Positions 53,455 through 63,320 of a stretch of DNA of 64,000 nucleotides are shown here, in pieces. Under the pieces are notes generated by a model. That model made no database searches. It was not told the DNA's origin and saw only the letters and a list, made by a program, of their open reading frames with translations. Each line of letters opens with the position of its first letter. The first letter of the stretch is position 1. Origin of the DNA: Campylobacter sp. RM5004 (GTDB lineage Bacteria > Campylobacterota > Campylobacteria > Campylobacterales > Campylobacteraceae); assembly GCF_022369455.1 (NCBI RefSeq), contig NZ_CP059599.1:1268409-1332408 (forward strand), given 5' to 3'. The translations under genes were made by a program, and so were the position numbers.

Positions 53455-55770
53455 TTATTTATTTGCAAAAGCTGAGTTAATAAGAGCATTAATTGTATTA
53501 CCTTGCAACTCATATTTCTTTAAAATACCATCATAATGGCTTAATTTGTTTGCTAAAGTTTCATACTTTTTCTCAATCTCTTGATTGATTTTTTTAATAC
53601 TCTCATTTAAATCTTTTACATCTTTTTCTAATTGCTGACTATACTTACTAATAGTTCCATTTGAGCCAACTAAACCATCTAAAGTATCTTTAAATGTTCT
53701 AAATATACCAGTTTGCTCTGTTTTAATAGTATTTATAGTTTTTTCTTCCAAACCAAGTTGTAATAATTTATCACTTGAGCCTTTTATTTCTAAAGCATTT
53801 TTACCTGTGCTTGAAATAATAATATTACCATCTTTTCCAAGTTTTGCGCTTACTCCATCAATCTTAGCATCATTTATAGCTTCAACTAATTTATTTAAGT
53901 ATTCACCTTGAGTGATAGTATTTTTTGGATCATTTAATTTATCTAAAAACTCTTTTTTAAACGTAATATCTTTTCCATTAATCTTTAAATCACCTTCAGC
54001 TAAAGCTACTTTTTGACTAATTGTTTTACTTGTTTCGTTTAATTCTTGATATTTTGTGCTACCTTGTAAAAACGATTTGATATTTTCGCCATTCTTTTTA
54101 TAAGCTTCTTCAAACTTTGATTTTTTAAATTCTAAAATACCCTTTTCGTTAAGACTAAATCCCATACCAGATAAGCTCATTCCATTAGCATCTGCTTTTG
54201 TAATTAATGATGATAATTGAGATTTTAATCTCGTAATCTCTGTTATACCTTGTAAGCTTCCTGAAGTCTTTTTCTCTTGATCAAATCCAGTTGAAGTAGC
54301 AAGTGAATTAACTAAGGCATTATAGTTTGTTGTAAAGGTATTTAAATGTTCTGTTAGAGCATCTAAGTCATCGCTAACTTTAAAATTAGTTACACCTTCT
54401 TTTTTAAGAGTAATCTTTGCACCTATTATTAAATCCTCAATATTATTAGTACTTCTAGTAATTTCTATACCTTCATAAACAAATTTAGAATCTTTTGCAG
54501 TCTGAACGTGATTTGCCGAAGTATCTATTGCCTTCAATCTAGTCTCTGCTGATTTAACATCTAATTCATTGTCAAAATAATTAAATTGTTGAAGTTCAAA
54601 AAATTCTTGTAATCCTTTTTTCTCATCATTACTTAATTTGTCAAAATCTGTTAGTTTATTAATACTTACAGTTTGTTCTTTTCCACTGCTATCTTTAAAT
54701 TTAACATTCAGCTCTTCGCCTTTGTTTTTGATAAACGAAACCCAATCTTTAGTTTGTTGCTCCATATTTGTTTTATCTTTAAATTCATTAAATACAGCTT
54801 TTCTTTCATCATCGCTTAATTTAGTTAAATCTGTATCTTTATTGATTGTAAATTTAACTTCTTTTTCAATAGTTTTACTGCTATCATTTGGATCTTGTTC
54901 TGATATTTTGTAACTCAACTCTTTATCTGCTGTTAATTCTGAAACTTTTTTTTGTATATCTTCCAAATAATTTTTATCACCTAAAATTACCTTAGAAGCA
55001 TCAAGTTGTTCTGTAGCACTCTTAAGCTCTTTTTTAACCGAACTAGCATTTGCTGAGTTTAATAAACCAAGTTTTTTAAGAACTGCTTTTGAAAATTCTG
55101 CTACATTAGGATCATCGTTTTTACTTGATATACCAAAAGCTATTTCATTATCAATTCCTGCTTCTTTACTTGTGATCATAAGTCTATAATTATCATGACC
55201 TGTATCTAAAACTTTAGTGCTTACATAATCGCTAAGTTTTTTACCATTTTCATTTGTAGCTGAAAGAATTTTATCATTTAAGCTCTGTATAGAATCTCCT
55301 GAATTGATTCTTATAGTAAATTCTTGTTTATTAACGGTGATTTTAAATTCTGCATCTTTAAGCATTTCTTTTTCACCTTTATCATTAATAATACTAACAT
55401 CATTAAAAATACCATAAGCTTCACTAGAAAACGAATTAGTTTGATAAGCATCTTTTGTAGCTAATTGTTTTACGTCTATATCAAAATCGCCTACTTTTAC
55501 GCCTTTTTTTGTAGTGATACTAGCACTCTCTCCTGTTGCATCAACCTTACTTTTAGAAAACACATCACCTTCAACAATACTTGAAATATCCCCTTTAAAA
55601 GTTCCTAAAAGTGTGGTTAAATCTGTTAAATCCTTTTGTTTTGCTTGTGTATCAGTTAGCTTTTTATTAGGTATTGCTAATTGTTGCTTTTGATCAGCTT
55701 CTTTTAATGCATCATATTTTTCTTTAAATTGAAACTGGTTTGCACCTGCTACTAAGCCTATTCCTGCCAT
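53455..55770 (-). CDS. fliD: Flagellar filament cap protein FliD, enlarged
   Basis: A 771-residue cap protein, longer than the ~640 residues usual in C. jejuni. The N-terminal coiled region (IGLVAGANQFQFKEKYDAL) and C-terminal coiled region (DGILKKYELQGNTINALINSAF) are conserved. The middle, about residues 250-420, contains an extra charged segment with an internal near-duplication: VKFTINKDTDLTKLSDDERK and VSINKLTDFDKLSNDEKK. The insertion lies in the variable surface-exposed domain, where it could alter adhesion or antigenicity. Confidence 0.93.
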   Translation of the reverse strand: MAGIGLVAGANQFQFKEKYDALKEADQKQQLAIPNKKLTDTQAKQKDLTDLTTLLGTFKGDISSIVEGDVFSKSKVDATGESASITTKKGVKVGDFDIDVKQLATKDAYQTNSFSSEAYGIFNDVSIINDKGEKEMLKDAEFKITVNKQEFTIRINSGDSIQSLNDKILSATNENGKKLSDYVSTKVLDTGHDNYRLMITSKEAGIDNEIAFGISSKNDDPNVAEFSKAVLKKLGLLNSANASSVKKELKSATEQLDASKVILGDKNYLEDIQKKVSELTADKELSYKISEQDPNDSSKTIEKEVKFTINKDTDLTKLSDDERKAVFNEFKDKTNMEQQTKDWVSFIKNKGEELNVKFKDSSGKEQTVSINKLTDFDKLSNDEKKGLQEFFELQQFNYFDNELDVKSAETRLKAIDTSANHVQTAKDSKFVYEGIEITRSTNNIEDLIIGAKITLKKEGVTNFKVSDDLDALTEHLNTFTTNYNALVNSLATSTGFDQEKKTSGSLQGITEITRLKSQLSSLITKADANGMSLSGMGFSLNEKGILEFKKSKFEEAYKKNGENIKSFLQGSTKYQELNETSKTISQKVALAEGDLKINGKDITFKKEFLDKLNDPKNTITQGEYLNKLVEAINDAKIDGVSAKLGKDGNIIISSTGKNALEIKGSSDKLLQLGLEEKTINTIKTEQTGIFRTFKDTLDGLVGSNGTISKYSQQLEKDVKDLNESIKKINQEIEKKYETLANKLSHYDGILKKYELQGNTINALINSAFANK

Positions 55771-55782
55771 TACTAACTCCTT

Positions 55783-56151
55783 TTAGCTTTTTTTATCAAA
55801 TATAATTCCTATTGCTTCTTTCATACTTTCGCTTAGTTTAATTACTTCTTCATTAGGAATTTTACGAATTACTTTACCTGATTTTGTAGCTATTACATCT
55901 ACATACATTTGATTAATTTTATCGTTATAACCAAATCTTACATCAGTTTTTAATTCTTCCATATTTTCATTAAGCTTTTTGATTGACTCATCTAGCTTTT
56001 CTTTTGTGATTTCCTTATCTATTTCTTCATTTTTTTGCTTGCCCGAATTTGTTTCAATATGAGTTTGCTCAACTGGGCGCATTTTTGTTGTTTCTGCACT
56101 CGCTCTTACTTGAGTATCATACTGAGAACTCGCTGCTCTAAAAATTTCCAT
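55783..56151 (-). CDS. flaG: Flagellar protein FlaG
   Basis: A 122-residue FlaG protein that influences filament length. The C-terminal half has the family pattern VRFGYNDKINQMYVDVIATKSGKVIRKIPNEE. It is the first gene of the flaG-fliD-fliS unit and is preceded by a very good sigma-28 promoter that overlaps the ubiD stop. It follows ubiD, as in C. jejuni. Confidence 0.93.
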   Translation of the reverse strand: MEIFRAASSQYDTQVRASAETTKMRPVEQTHIETNSGKQKNEEIDKEITKEKLDESIKKLNENMEELKTDVRFGYNDKINQMYVDVIATKSGKVIRKIPNEEVIKLSESMKEAIGIIFDKKS

Positions 56152-56181
56152 AATAATCTCCTTTTAATATGCTTGTTTTCT

Positions 56182-56208
56182 AAATCGGCTAATTTTTAAA
56201 AAACTTCA
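56182..56208 (-). promoter_or_regulatory. Sigma-28 (FliA) promoter of flaG-fliD-fliS
   Basis: On the minus strand TGAAGTTT, an 11-base spacer and GCCGATTT closely match the FliA consensus TAAAGTTT-N11-GCCGATAA. The -35 lies inside the 3' end of ubiD, giving late flagellar genes their own promoter independent of the hemC-ubiD transcript. Confidence 0.8.
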
Positions 56209-58016
56209 TACCTTTTGAAAAAATTTTCATCATTTTCTAATAAATTTAATTCAATAAGCCCATTTATTACTGATTTAGTGCAATCAGTTGTACTAGGCCA
56301 CTCGTTTAAATAGCCATCAATTTCGCCTTTTGCATAAGCTGCTACTAAAATACCATTTTCATCTATTTTAATATCTGTACTTGGATCATAATTATTAAAA
56401 GCTCTCCAAACTAACATATAAGCATTTGTTAAATCAACGCCTTTATCAAATAATACAACCACTCCACCTAAATTATCTTTACAAGCTTTATAAATCTCAT
56501 CTAAATTATGCTTTCTATCTAAACTTATGCAAGTAATTTGTGTCTTTGCCTCAGGATAGAAAATATTATATTCATACAAGCCAAAATCTTTTAAGTTTTC
56601 TAATAAAGCTTTAAGATTTGGTTTAAAGCTTTCTTTTAGGTGTAATTCATTTTCTTTTTTAAATGTATGTGCTTTATAAGCGGGTTTAGTTGTAGCATCA
56701 AGCCCTAATTTTCCACCCATTCCTAATTTTGTGCTTGAATGATCAAGCTCATCACATAATCCATAACTTAAAAGTAATTTGCTAGGAGCAAAATTATCTA
56801 AAATATATTCAGTAATTTTAGGATAATCATTTAAGCTAGGTGCATTTTCATCAACAAAAATAGCATTTTTTACAAAAGCCATTTGCCCTACTCCCCAAAA
56901 TGCGTGCATATTTGCCATTGCAATGCCTTCATAATTATTTTTAAGCTTTGCTAAAATCAAATTATGAAAAACTCCATTTTCAGGCATAGAATAATCAATC
57001 AAATCAGGGCAAGTTGTCTTAAGTAATGGCAAGAAAATTCTCTCAGTCCCATACCCCATCCATTTATCTTCAAGTGGAGGTTTGCCAACAACCGTTGCAT
57101 TATAAATAGGCTCATTTTTACCCGTAATTTTTGTAATCTTCATAACAGGGAAATTTCCTTGTGGAGTATAAAATCCTGTATGATCGCCAAAAGGCCCTTC
57201 AATAGCAAAATGATTTACATCAATTTCGCCTTCAATTACAAAATCACTATTGCTTGGAACATATAAATCATTTGTATCACATTTTACTAATTTTGCACCT
57301 TGTTTTTTTATAAATCCATAAAGCATTAATTCAAATATGCCTTTAGGAAGTGGTGCTTGAGCACAAAATATATGAAGTGGGTCATCTCCTATTGCAATAG
57401 CTACTGGCATTTTTTTATTTGCTGTTTTATATTCATAAAAGTAATTATTTGCATCTTTATGAAGTTGAAAATGCATAATTAAATGATTATCATCTAATAC
57501 TTGCAAACGATACATTCCTAAATTATTTTGTTTTCCATCAAGGCTTTGTGTATAAACTTGACCCATTGTAATGAATGCACCTGCATCTTTTTCCCAAGTT
57601 TTAATGATAGGAATTTGATTTAGGAAATAGGTTTTTTGTTTGCAAGGTGCGTTTTTGTTAATTTCTCTTTTTGGAGCTATATTTTTTAATGAAAATAATT
57701 TATTAGCTAGATTTAATTTAGCGCCAAATGTTGGCGGAATATGTAGCTTTAATAAGCTTTCAATTTCTGCTGCTACTTCATCAGGACTTTTGCCTAATAC
57801 TAAATTAAGTGCTTTTTTATTAGCAAAAACATTCATAATAATAGGCATATCATAAGTTGTGTTGCCCTTTTTAGGATTAGTAAATAATAATACCTTTGAA
57901 TCGCTCTTTTTAGCTTCTAAATAAGCTAAATGAGCTATTTCTAAATCAACATCTAAAGGAGTATTTATAACCTTTAATAAATTTTCTTTTTTTAATTTTT
58001 CTATATAATTTTTCAT
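56196..58016 (-). CDS. ubiD: UbiD-family decarboxylase, probable menaquinone pathway
   Basis: A 606-residue prenylated-FMN-dependent decarboxylase. Family blocks include IIKTWEKDAGAFITMGQVY, NLGMYRLQV, HKDANNYFYEY and FAIEGPFGDHTGFY with the active-site Glu. Because this lineage makes menaquinone by the futalosine route, the substrate is more likely a carboxylated naphthoquinone precursor than 4-hydroxybenzoate. It overlaps hemC by 4 bases. The stretch FLNQIPIIK resembles the dispersed element in DNA but aligns with conserved family sequence. Confidence 0.92.
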   Translation of the reverse strand: MKNYIEKLKKENLLKVINTPLDVDLEIAHLAYLEAKKSDSKVLLFTNPKKGNTTYDMPIIMNVFANKKALNLVLGKSPDEVAAEIESLLKLHIPPTFGAKLNLANKLFSLKNIAPKREINKNAPCKQKTYFLNQIPIIKTWEKDAGAFITMGQVYTQSLDGKQNNLGMYRLQVLDDNHLIMHFQLHKDANNYFYEYKTANKKMPVAIAIGDDPLHIFCAQAPLPKGIFELMLYGFIKKQGAKLVKCDTNDLYVPSNSDFVIEGEIDVNHFAIEGPFGDHTGFYTPQGNFPVMKITKITGKNEPIYNATVVGKPPLEDKWMGYGTERIFLPLLKTTCPDLIDYSMPENGVFHNLILAKLKNNYEGIAMANMHAFWGVGQMAFVKNAIFVDENAPSLNDYPKITEYILDNFAPSKLLLSYGLCDELDHSSTKLGMGGKLGLDATTKPAYKAHTFKKENELHLKESFKPNLKALLENLKDFGLYEYNIFYPEAKTQITCISLDRKHNLDEIYKACKDNLGGVVVLFDKGVDLTNAYMLVWRAFNNYDPSTDIKIDENGILVAAYAKGEIDGYLNEWPSTTDCTKSVINGLIELNLLENDENFFKRYEVF

Positions 58017-58948
58017 AGCATTTCTTTTAATAATTCTTCATTTTCTTTTAATAAATCAAGTGCTCCGTATTTTATAAACTCTTTTGCTAAAACAACCCCA
58101 AAATCACTTGCTTCTTTTTTGCTTATTTTTCTTTGCATTTTGATGATTTTACTAGCATCAATTAAGCCTACAATTGCATTTACGCATATTAAATCATCAT
58201 TTATCATAGAAGCATTAATTCCAATAGGAGCACCACAACCCCCATTTAAAGTAGCTGTAAAATCTCTTTCAATCTTGCAAAGTAAAGCTGTCGTTTCACA
58301 ATTTAGTTTTGAAACCAAATTAAGAACCTTTTCATCATTAATACTTTCAATCGCAACTGCACCTTGCCCTGCTGAAGGTATCATTATTTTAGTATCTAAA
58401 ATTTCATAATTTAAATCATCTAAAAGATTTAGCCTTTTAAGTCCTGCATAAGCTAAAACTATCGCATCAAATTCGCCATCTTTTAGCTTTTTAAGTCTTG
58501 TTTGTAGGTTTCCCCTTAATGAATGTATAGAAAAATCATCTCTAATAAGTCTTAGTTGCATTTGGCGGCGAAGACTTGTTGTGCCTATTTTTGCACCTTG
58601 TTTTAACTCGCTTAATGATTTTTCATTTCCACGAAAAACTACAACATCATTTACCACTTCTCTTTTACATATACTTGCAAGCTTAAAATCATAAGCTAAA
58701 CTTGCTCCTACATCTTTTAAAGAATGAACGCTAATTTGAGCAAGTCCATCATACATAGCGTTTTCTAATTCTTTTATAAATAGATTTTTGCCACCTATTT
58801 TTGCCAAAGGAGTATCCAAAATCACATCTCCTTTAGTGCTAAGTTCTAATAATTCTATATTAAGATTTGGCTCAATTTTTAATAATTCTTCTTTTACATA
58901 TTCACTTTGCCATAAAGCAAGTAATGATTTTCTAGTAGCTATTTTCAT
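58013..58948 (-). CDS. hemC: Porphobilinogen deaminase
   Basis: A 311-residue enzyme that joins four porphobilinogens to hydroxymethylbilane in heme synthesis. It begins with ATRKSLLALWQSEYVK. The cofactor-attachment Cys is in LNGGCGAPIG, and the substrate-binding region has TTSLRRQMQLR and LRGNLQTRL. Length is normal. It precedes ubiD with a 4-base overlap and lies 9 bases after the antiporter gene. Confidence 0.97.
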   Translation of the reverse strand: MKIATRKSLLALWQSEYVKEELLKIEPNLNIELLELSTKGDVILDTPLAKIGGKNLFIKELENAMYDGLAQISVHSLKDVGASLAYDFKLASICKREVVNDVVVFRGNEKSLSELKQGAKIGTTSLRRQMQLRLIRDDFSIHSLRGNLQTRLKKLKDGEFDAIVLAYAGLKRLNLLDDLNYEILDTKIMIPSAGQGAVAIESINDEKVLNLVSKLNCETTALLCKIERDFTATLNGGCGAPIGINASMINDDLICVNAIVGLIDASKIIKMQRKISKKEASDFGVVLAKEFIKYGALDLLKENEELLKEML

Positions 58949-58957
58949 ATTTTTCCT

Positions 58958-60565
58958 TTAAGATTGTTGTTTTATTCTGCAAACTAACGCTTCTTGTAAA
59001 AGCGTTCTTGCTATTACTTTTTCTTCTTTTACCATTTTGATATTTTCACCTAAATCTTCAAATATCTTATACTCATCTTTATTAATTCTAATGATTACAT
59101 TAGCATTTGGGTCATAATCTAGTATTTTTTTACTTACTACTTCTAAAACTTGTTCGTTTGAAATAGTTACAATTACTGCAGCACTTGTTTTAATACTTGC
59201 ATTATCAAAGCTTGCTGTTTGTTCTGCACTTGCATAATAAACATTCTCTGCTCTACTTTGACCTAATTCAACCAAGCTCATATCATTTTCTAAAACAATA
59301 TAAGGAATGCCTTGATTTTTAAGTCTTAATACAACTTCTTGACCTAAAGATCCATATCCAAAAATTACAAAATGTCCGCTCATTGCTTCTATTTTAGGAG
59401 CAACTGTGATTATTTCATCATTTGTAATACTTGCTAGAGTTTTGATATTTTTTAAGATAAATGGAGATAAAATCATACTTAAAATTACTGCAAGTGTTAG
59501 CATTTGAGCTGTATTTGAATCAAGCATTTTATTAGCAACTAATAAAGTAAATATAGCTAATGCAAATTCTCCTATTTGACTAACACTTAAAGCAGTTTTT
59601 AAGGCATCACTTTTAGTGCTTTTAATGCTTAATAATAAAAATATACATAAAGTCTTAATAAGCATAATTCCTATTGTAAGAGCTATGATTACATACCAGT
59701 ATTTTATAATTACATCTATATTTATTTGAAGTCCAACCGTAATAAAGAAAAATCCTAATAAAAGGTCTCTAAAAGGTATTAAGTCAGCTTCAATTTGGTG
59801 TTTAAACTCAGTTTCAGCTATCATCATTCCAGCAATAAACGCTCCAAGCGAATACGAAAAGCCAAAAAACGAAGCTAAAAAAGAAGCACCTACAACGGTA
59901 AATAAAATCGTAGCTATAAAAATCTCTTGAGAATTAGTCTTTAATACAAAATAAAGCACCTTGCTATAAATATATTTTCCTATTAAAAATAATAATAACA
60001 AAACAATAAAAGCTGATATTAAAGTCTTTATAACAAGTGTGCTAATAGCAACTCCGTCTTGATTAAATATATCTATCATTAGTAGTAGTGGAATTACTGC
60101 AATATCTTGAAATAATAATATTCCTAAAGCTTTTCTTCCATAGCGTTGGTTTATGTCTTGATTTTCATTTAAGATTTTTAAAACAATTGCAGTTGATGAG
60201 AGCGAAATAGTAAAACCTATAATTAAAGCAATATCATCTTTAATCCCAAAGGCATGATGTAAGATAACAGCAAATACTATCCCACAAATTCCCATTTGTA
60301 AAGCACCATTTACAAAAACATCAGTTTTCATAGTAAGAAGATGCTTTATGGAAAACTCAAGCCCTATTGTAAACATCAAAAACACTATTCCAAATTCTGC
60401 AATATGGCTTAGCTGTTCTGATGCAGTTACAAAAAATACTTCTTCAATAATAAAACCTGTTGCAATATAACCTATTATTGTAGGTATGCTAAATTTTTTA
60501 AGCACTACATTTAAAATGATTGCAATAGCACTTGTTATTAAAAATATTTCTAAAAAAGCCTGCAT
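58958..60565 (-). CDS. Kef-type cation:proton antiporter with TrkA-N domain
   Basis: A 535-residue CPA2 monovalent cation/proton antiporter. About twelve membrane helices fill residues 1-~385, with the paired-Asp-type region near FSIKHL. A cytoplasmic RCK/TrkA-N domain follows with the dinucleotide motif FGYGSLGQEVVLRL near residue 400. It probably exports K+ under stress. The glutathione-regulated KefB/C name is not assured. The start shares one base with the hspR stop. Confidence 0.88.
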   Translation of the reverse strand: MQAFLEIFLITSAIAIILNVVLKKFSIPTIIGYIATGFIIEEVFFVTASEQLSHIAEFGIVFLMFTIGLEFSIKHLLTMKTDVFVNGALQMGICGIVFAVILHHAFGIKDDIALIIGFTISLSSTAIVLKILNENQDINQRYGRKALGILLFQDIAVIPLLLMIDIFNQDGVAISTLVIKTLISAFIVLLLLFLIGKYIYSKVLYFVLKTNSQEIFIATILFTVVGASFLASFFGFSYSLGAFIAGMMIAETEFKHQIEADLIPFRDLLLGFFFITVGLQINIDVIIKYWYVIIALTIGIMLIKTLCIFLLLSIKSTKSDALKTALSVSQIGEFALAIFTLLVANKMLDSNTAQMLTLAVILSMILSPFILKNIKTLASITNDEIITVAPKIEAMSGHFVIFGYGSLGQEVVLRLKNQGIPYIVLENDMSLVELGQSRAENVYYASAEQTASFDNASIKTSAAVIVTISNEQVLEVVSKKILDYDPNANVIIRINKDEYKIFEDLGENIKMVKEEKVIARTLLQEALVCRIKQQS

Positions 60566-60918
60566 TAACTACTGCCTTTATCATCATAAAAGATTACATC
60601 ATATTTTTGATTTTGTTTTATTAAAGCATTCTTTTTAGGTTTTTCTTTTAAATTATTAAGCATTTCTTCATAATCTGCTATTTGATTTTTAAGTTCTAAA
60701 ATAATGCTAACCCCTGCTAAATTTACCCCTAAATCCCTTGTAAATCTTAAAATTAATTTAATTCTATCCACATCTCTTTGAGAATACATTCTAACCTTAC
60801 CACAGGTTCTATTTGGCTCAATCAAACCTTCTCTTTCGTATTGTCTTAGAGTTTGTGGATGAATGTTTAATTGTTTTGATACAACTGAGATTAAAAAAAC
60901 CGGCTCATCATAATGCAT
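60565..60918 (-). CDS. hspR: Heat-shock repressor HspR
   Basis: A 117-residue MerR-type repressor. The winged-helix motif is LNIHPQTLRQYEREGLIEPNR, followed by SQRDVDRIKLILRFTRDLG and a dimer helix. In Campylobacter HspR autoregulates the cbpA-hspR unit and represses heat-shock genes through HAIR-type sites. The region upstream of cbpA holds only a half-match, TTTGAGT near 61757, so the operator is not confirmed here. It lies 10 bases after cbpA. Confidence 0.93.
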   Translation of the reverse strand: MHYDEPVFLISVVSKQLNIHPQTLRQYEREGLIEPNRTCGKVRMYSQRDVDRIKLILRFTRDLGVNLAGVSIILELKNQIADYEEMLNNLKEKPKKNALIKQNQKYDVIFYDDKGSS

Positions 60919-60928
60919 TCAAACTCCT

Positions 60929-61729
60929 TTATAAATATTCTTTTAAAGCTTTTACTAATTTTTCATCAAGAGTGTTAATATCAGGTAAAATAACCTTAAC
61001 CCTTAAATATAAATCACCCTTAGCCTTTGTGTATTCGTTATTTATACCCAAACCTTTAGCTTTTAATAAAGCACCATTTTTTGTATTTGCTGCGATTGTT
61101 ATTTTTCTACCTTGCTCCTTTGGAGTGTCAAATGGCACTTTTCCACCAAATAAAGCTATTTTTAAAGGCACTTCTAAATCTTTTGTTAAATCATCTCCAT
61201 CTCTTTCGTATTCATTGCTATTTGTTATTTTTATTTTTGCTTTTAGACTAACTCCGTTTTTACTAACTGAGACTTCTTGATTATTTATAATGCCTGATTT
61301 AATCTCAATATCAAAGCTCATTCCTCTTACATTAACGCTTTTTGTAGTTCCTAAAATAGCTTCAAGAAAGCTTATTTCTAATTCAATTTGCATAGGTTTA
61401 TTAAACGAACTTGAATTAAATCCGCCGCTACTTCTACCGCCAAAGCCAAATTGAGAAAATATATCTCCTAAATCAACCCCATCAAAACCACCTGAGCTAA
61501 ATCCGTTAAAACCATTAAATCCACCAAAAGAAGGATTATCATAGGCTTTTCTTTTCTTCTCATCGCTTAAGACTTCATAAGCTTCTGTGATTTCTTTAAA
61601 TTTTTCTTCCGCACCCTTATCTTTATTAACATCAGGATGATATTTTCTTGCAAGACTTCTATAAGCTTTTTTGATTGCATCTGTGCTAGCGTCTTTTTTA
61701 ACGCCTAATATTTCGTAATAATTTTTCAT
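60929..61729 (-). CDS. cbpA: DnaJ-family co-chaperone CbpA
   Basis: A 266-residue class II J-protein that activates DnaK. The J domain (1-~65) has the HPD tripeptide at residues 31-33. A Gly/Phe-rich stretch follows to ~110, and the C-terminal substrate-binding domain covers 115-266. The zinc-finger domain of DnaJ is absent, as expected for CbpA. It is the first gene of the cbpA-hspR unit. Confidence 0.95.
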   Translation of the reverse strand: MKNYYEILGVKKDASTDAIKKAYRSLARKYHPDVNKDKGAEEKFKEITEAYEVLSDEKKRKAYDNPSFGGFNGFNGFSSGGFDGVDLGDIFSQFGFGGRSSGGFNSSSFNKPMQIELEISFLEAILGTTKSVNVRGMSFDIEIKSGIINNQEVSVSKNGVSLKAKIKITNSNEYERDGDDLTKDLEVPLKIALFGGKVPFDTPKEQGRKITIAANTKNGALLKAKGLGINNEYTKAKGDLYLRVKVILPDINTLDEKLVKALKEYL

Positions 61730-61836
61730 CTTTTCATCCTATAATAACATAAATTTTTGAGTTATTTTAGCTAATCTAACTTAATAAAGTTTAACCACTT
61801 AGTATCAACTCTTAAATTATACTTAAAGGAGAAAAA

Positions 61837-63264
61837 ATGCAAAAATGTATATTAGTAATAACCGATGGAATAGGCTTAAACGATAGATTAGAATACAATT
61901 CATTTCATCATGCAAAAAAACCAAATTATGATTATTTAAATATTAACGCTCAGTTTTGTAGATTAAAAACTAGTGGCAATGCAGTAGGACTTCCTAACGG
62001 GGTTATGGGAAATAGCGAAGTTGGTCACATGAGTATAGGAAGTGGTAGAGTAATTTATCAAAATCTTGTAAGAATTGATAATGCTATAAAAGATAAAAGC
62101 TTAGAAAATAACAAAACCTTAAAAGACTTTTTAAGTAAATTTAAAAACATTCACATAATAGGCTTGTATAGTGATGGCGGAGTTCATTCAAGCCATATTC
62201 ATTTTAATGAAATAGCAAAAATTGCAAGTGTTAAAAATAATGTTTATATGCACTTAATAAGCGATGGAAGAGATGTTTTGCCAAGCTCTTTTAAAGATTT
62301 TTATAAAAACAATCCAAGTTTTATAAAACCAAGCAGTATTTCAGGTAGATTTTATGCAATGGATAGAGATAATAATCTTGATAGAACAAATGAATATATA
62401 AATATGCTATTTTCAAGCGCAAATGAAAGCAATTTAGAAGATTTAATTAATAATTCTTATGAGAATAAAATCTATGATGAGTTTATAAAACCAAAGAATT
62501 TAGGCTTTAGTGGGATTAATAAAGATGATGGAGTAATTATTATAAATTTTAGAAGCGATAGAGCAAGACAGATTGCAAGTGAGCTTAAAAATCGCCTAAG
62601 TAAAGAACAAGTTTTATGTATGTGTGAATACGATGAAAAACTTGAGCTTAGTGTTATTTTTCCAAAAATTGATATAAAAAATACTCTTGCAGAAGTAATT
62701 AGCCAAAATAATCTTATACAATTTCACACAGCAGAAACTGAAAAATACGCTCATGTTAGCTTTTTCTTTAATGGCGGAGTTGAGAAAGAATTTAAAAACG
62801 AAAAACGCTCACTAATCCCAAGCCCAAAGGTTAAAAGCTATGATGAATTACCACAAATGAGTGCTTATAAAGTTTGTGATGAAGTATTAAAAGCAATGAA
62901 TGAAGAGTTTCATTTCATAGTTGTAAATTTTGCAAATGGCGATATGGTAGGTCATACAGGAAATTATGAAGCTTGTATTAAAGCAGTTGAGTGTGTGGAT
63001 GAGTGTTTAGGTAAGATTATAAAAACTTGCAAAGAAAAAGATTATGCAATGATTTTAACCTCTGATCATGGAAACTGCGAAGATATGATGGATACTCATG
63101 GAAATATTCTAACAAATCACACTACTTATGATGTTGGCTGTTGGTTTTATAATTACCATAAAAATGTGAAATTAAACGATGGTAGCTTAGCAAATATTGC
63201 TGCAAGTGTGCTAAAAATACTTGATATTAAAAAACCTGATGAAATGGATGAAGCTTTATTTTAA
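61837..63264 (+). CDS. gpmI: 2,3-bisphosphoglycerate-independent phosphoglycerate mutase
   Basis: A 475-residue manganese-dependent phosphoglycerate mutase of glycolysis/gluconeogenesis. The metal Asp is in LVITDGIGL (Asp10), the phospho-acceptor is Ser60 in GNSEVGHMSIGSGR, and the far metal site is in TSDHGNCEDM. It is slightly short for the family (~490-510). An AAAGGAG site precedes the ATG. It is divergent from cbpA. A dispersed-element hairpin begins 6 bases after the stop. Confidence 0.97.
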   Translation: MQKCILVITDGIGLNDRLEYNSFHHAKKPNYDYLNINAQFCRLKTSGNAVGLPNGVMGNSEVGHMSIGSGRVIYQNLVRIDNAIKDKSLENNKTLKDFLSKFKNIHIIGLYSDGGVHSSHIHFNEIAKIASVKNNVYMHLISDGRDVLPSSFKDFYKNNPSFIKPSSISGRFYAMDRDNNLDRTNEYINMLFSSANESNLEDLINNSYENKIYDEFIKPKNLGFSGINKDDGVIIINFRSDRARQIASELKNRLSKEQVLCMCEYDEKLELSVIFPKIDIKNTLAEVISQNNLIQFHTAETEKYAHVSFFFNGGVEKEFKNEKRSLIPSPKVKSYDELPQMSAYKVCDEVLKAMNEEFHFIVVNFANGDMVGHTGNYEACIKAVECVDECLGKIIKTCKEKDYAMILTSDHGNCEDMMDTHGNILTNHTTYDVGCWFYNYHKNVKLNDGSLANIAASVLKILDIKKPDEMDEALF

Positions 63265-63269
63265 ATCTT

Positions 63270-63320
63270 AATTCCTAATTCAAATTCTTTCAAATTTTAG
63301 TGGAATTTGAATTAGGATTT
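63270..63320. repeat. Inverted pair of dispersed elements after gpmI
   Basis: An exact forward copy (TA-AT variant) at 63270-63287 faces a one-mismatch reverse copy at 63303-63320. It lies in terminator position for gpmI. Confidence 0.9.

Noticed and set aside
57608-57640. Further copy of the dispersed element inside ubiD
   Set aside because: The match is poor in the middle, and the encoded residues (IPIIKTWEKD) are conserved in the UbiD family, so it is probably coincidental.
61740-61836. HAIR operator for HspR upstream of cbpA
   Set aside because: Only one half-site (TTTGAGT) fits CTTGAGT-N7-ACTCAAG; the second half matches three of seven bases.
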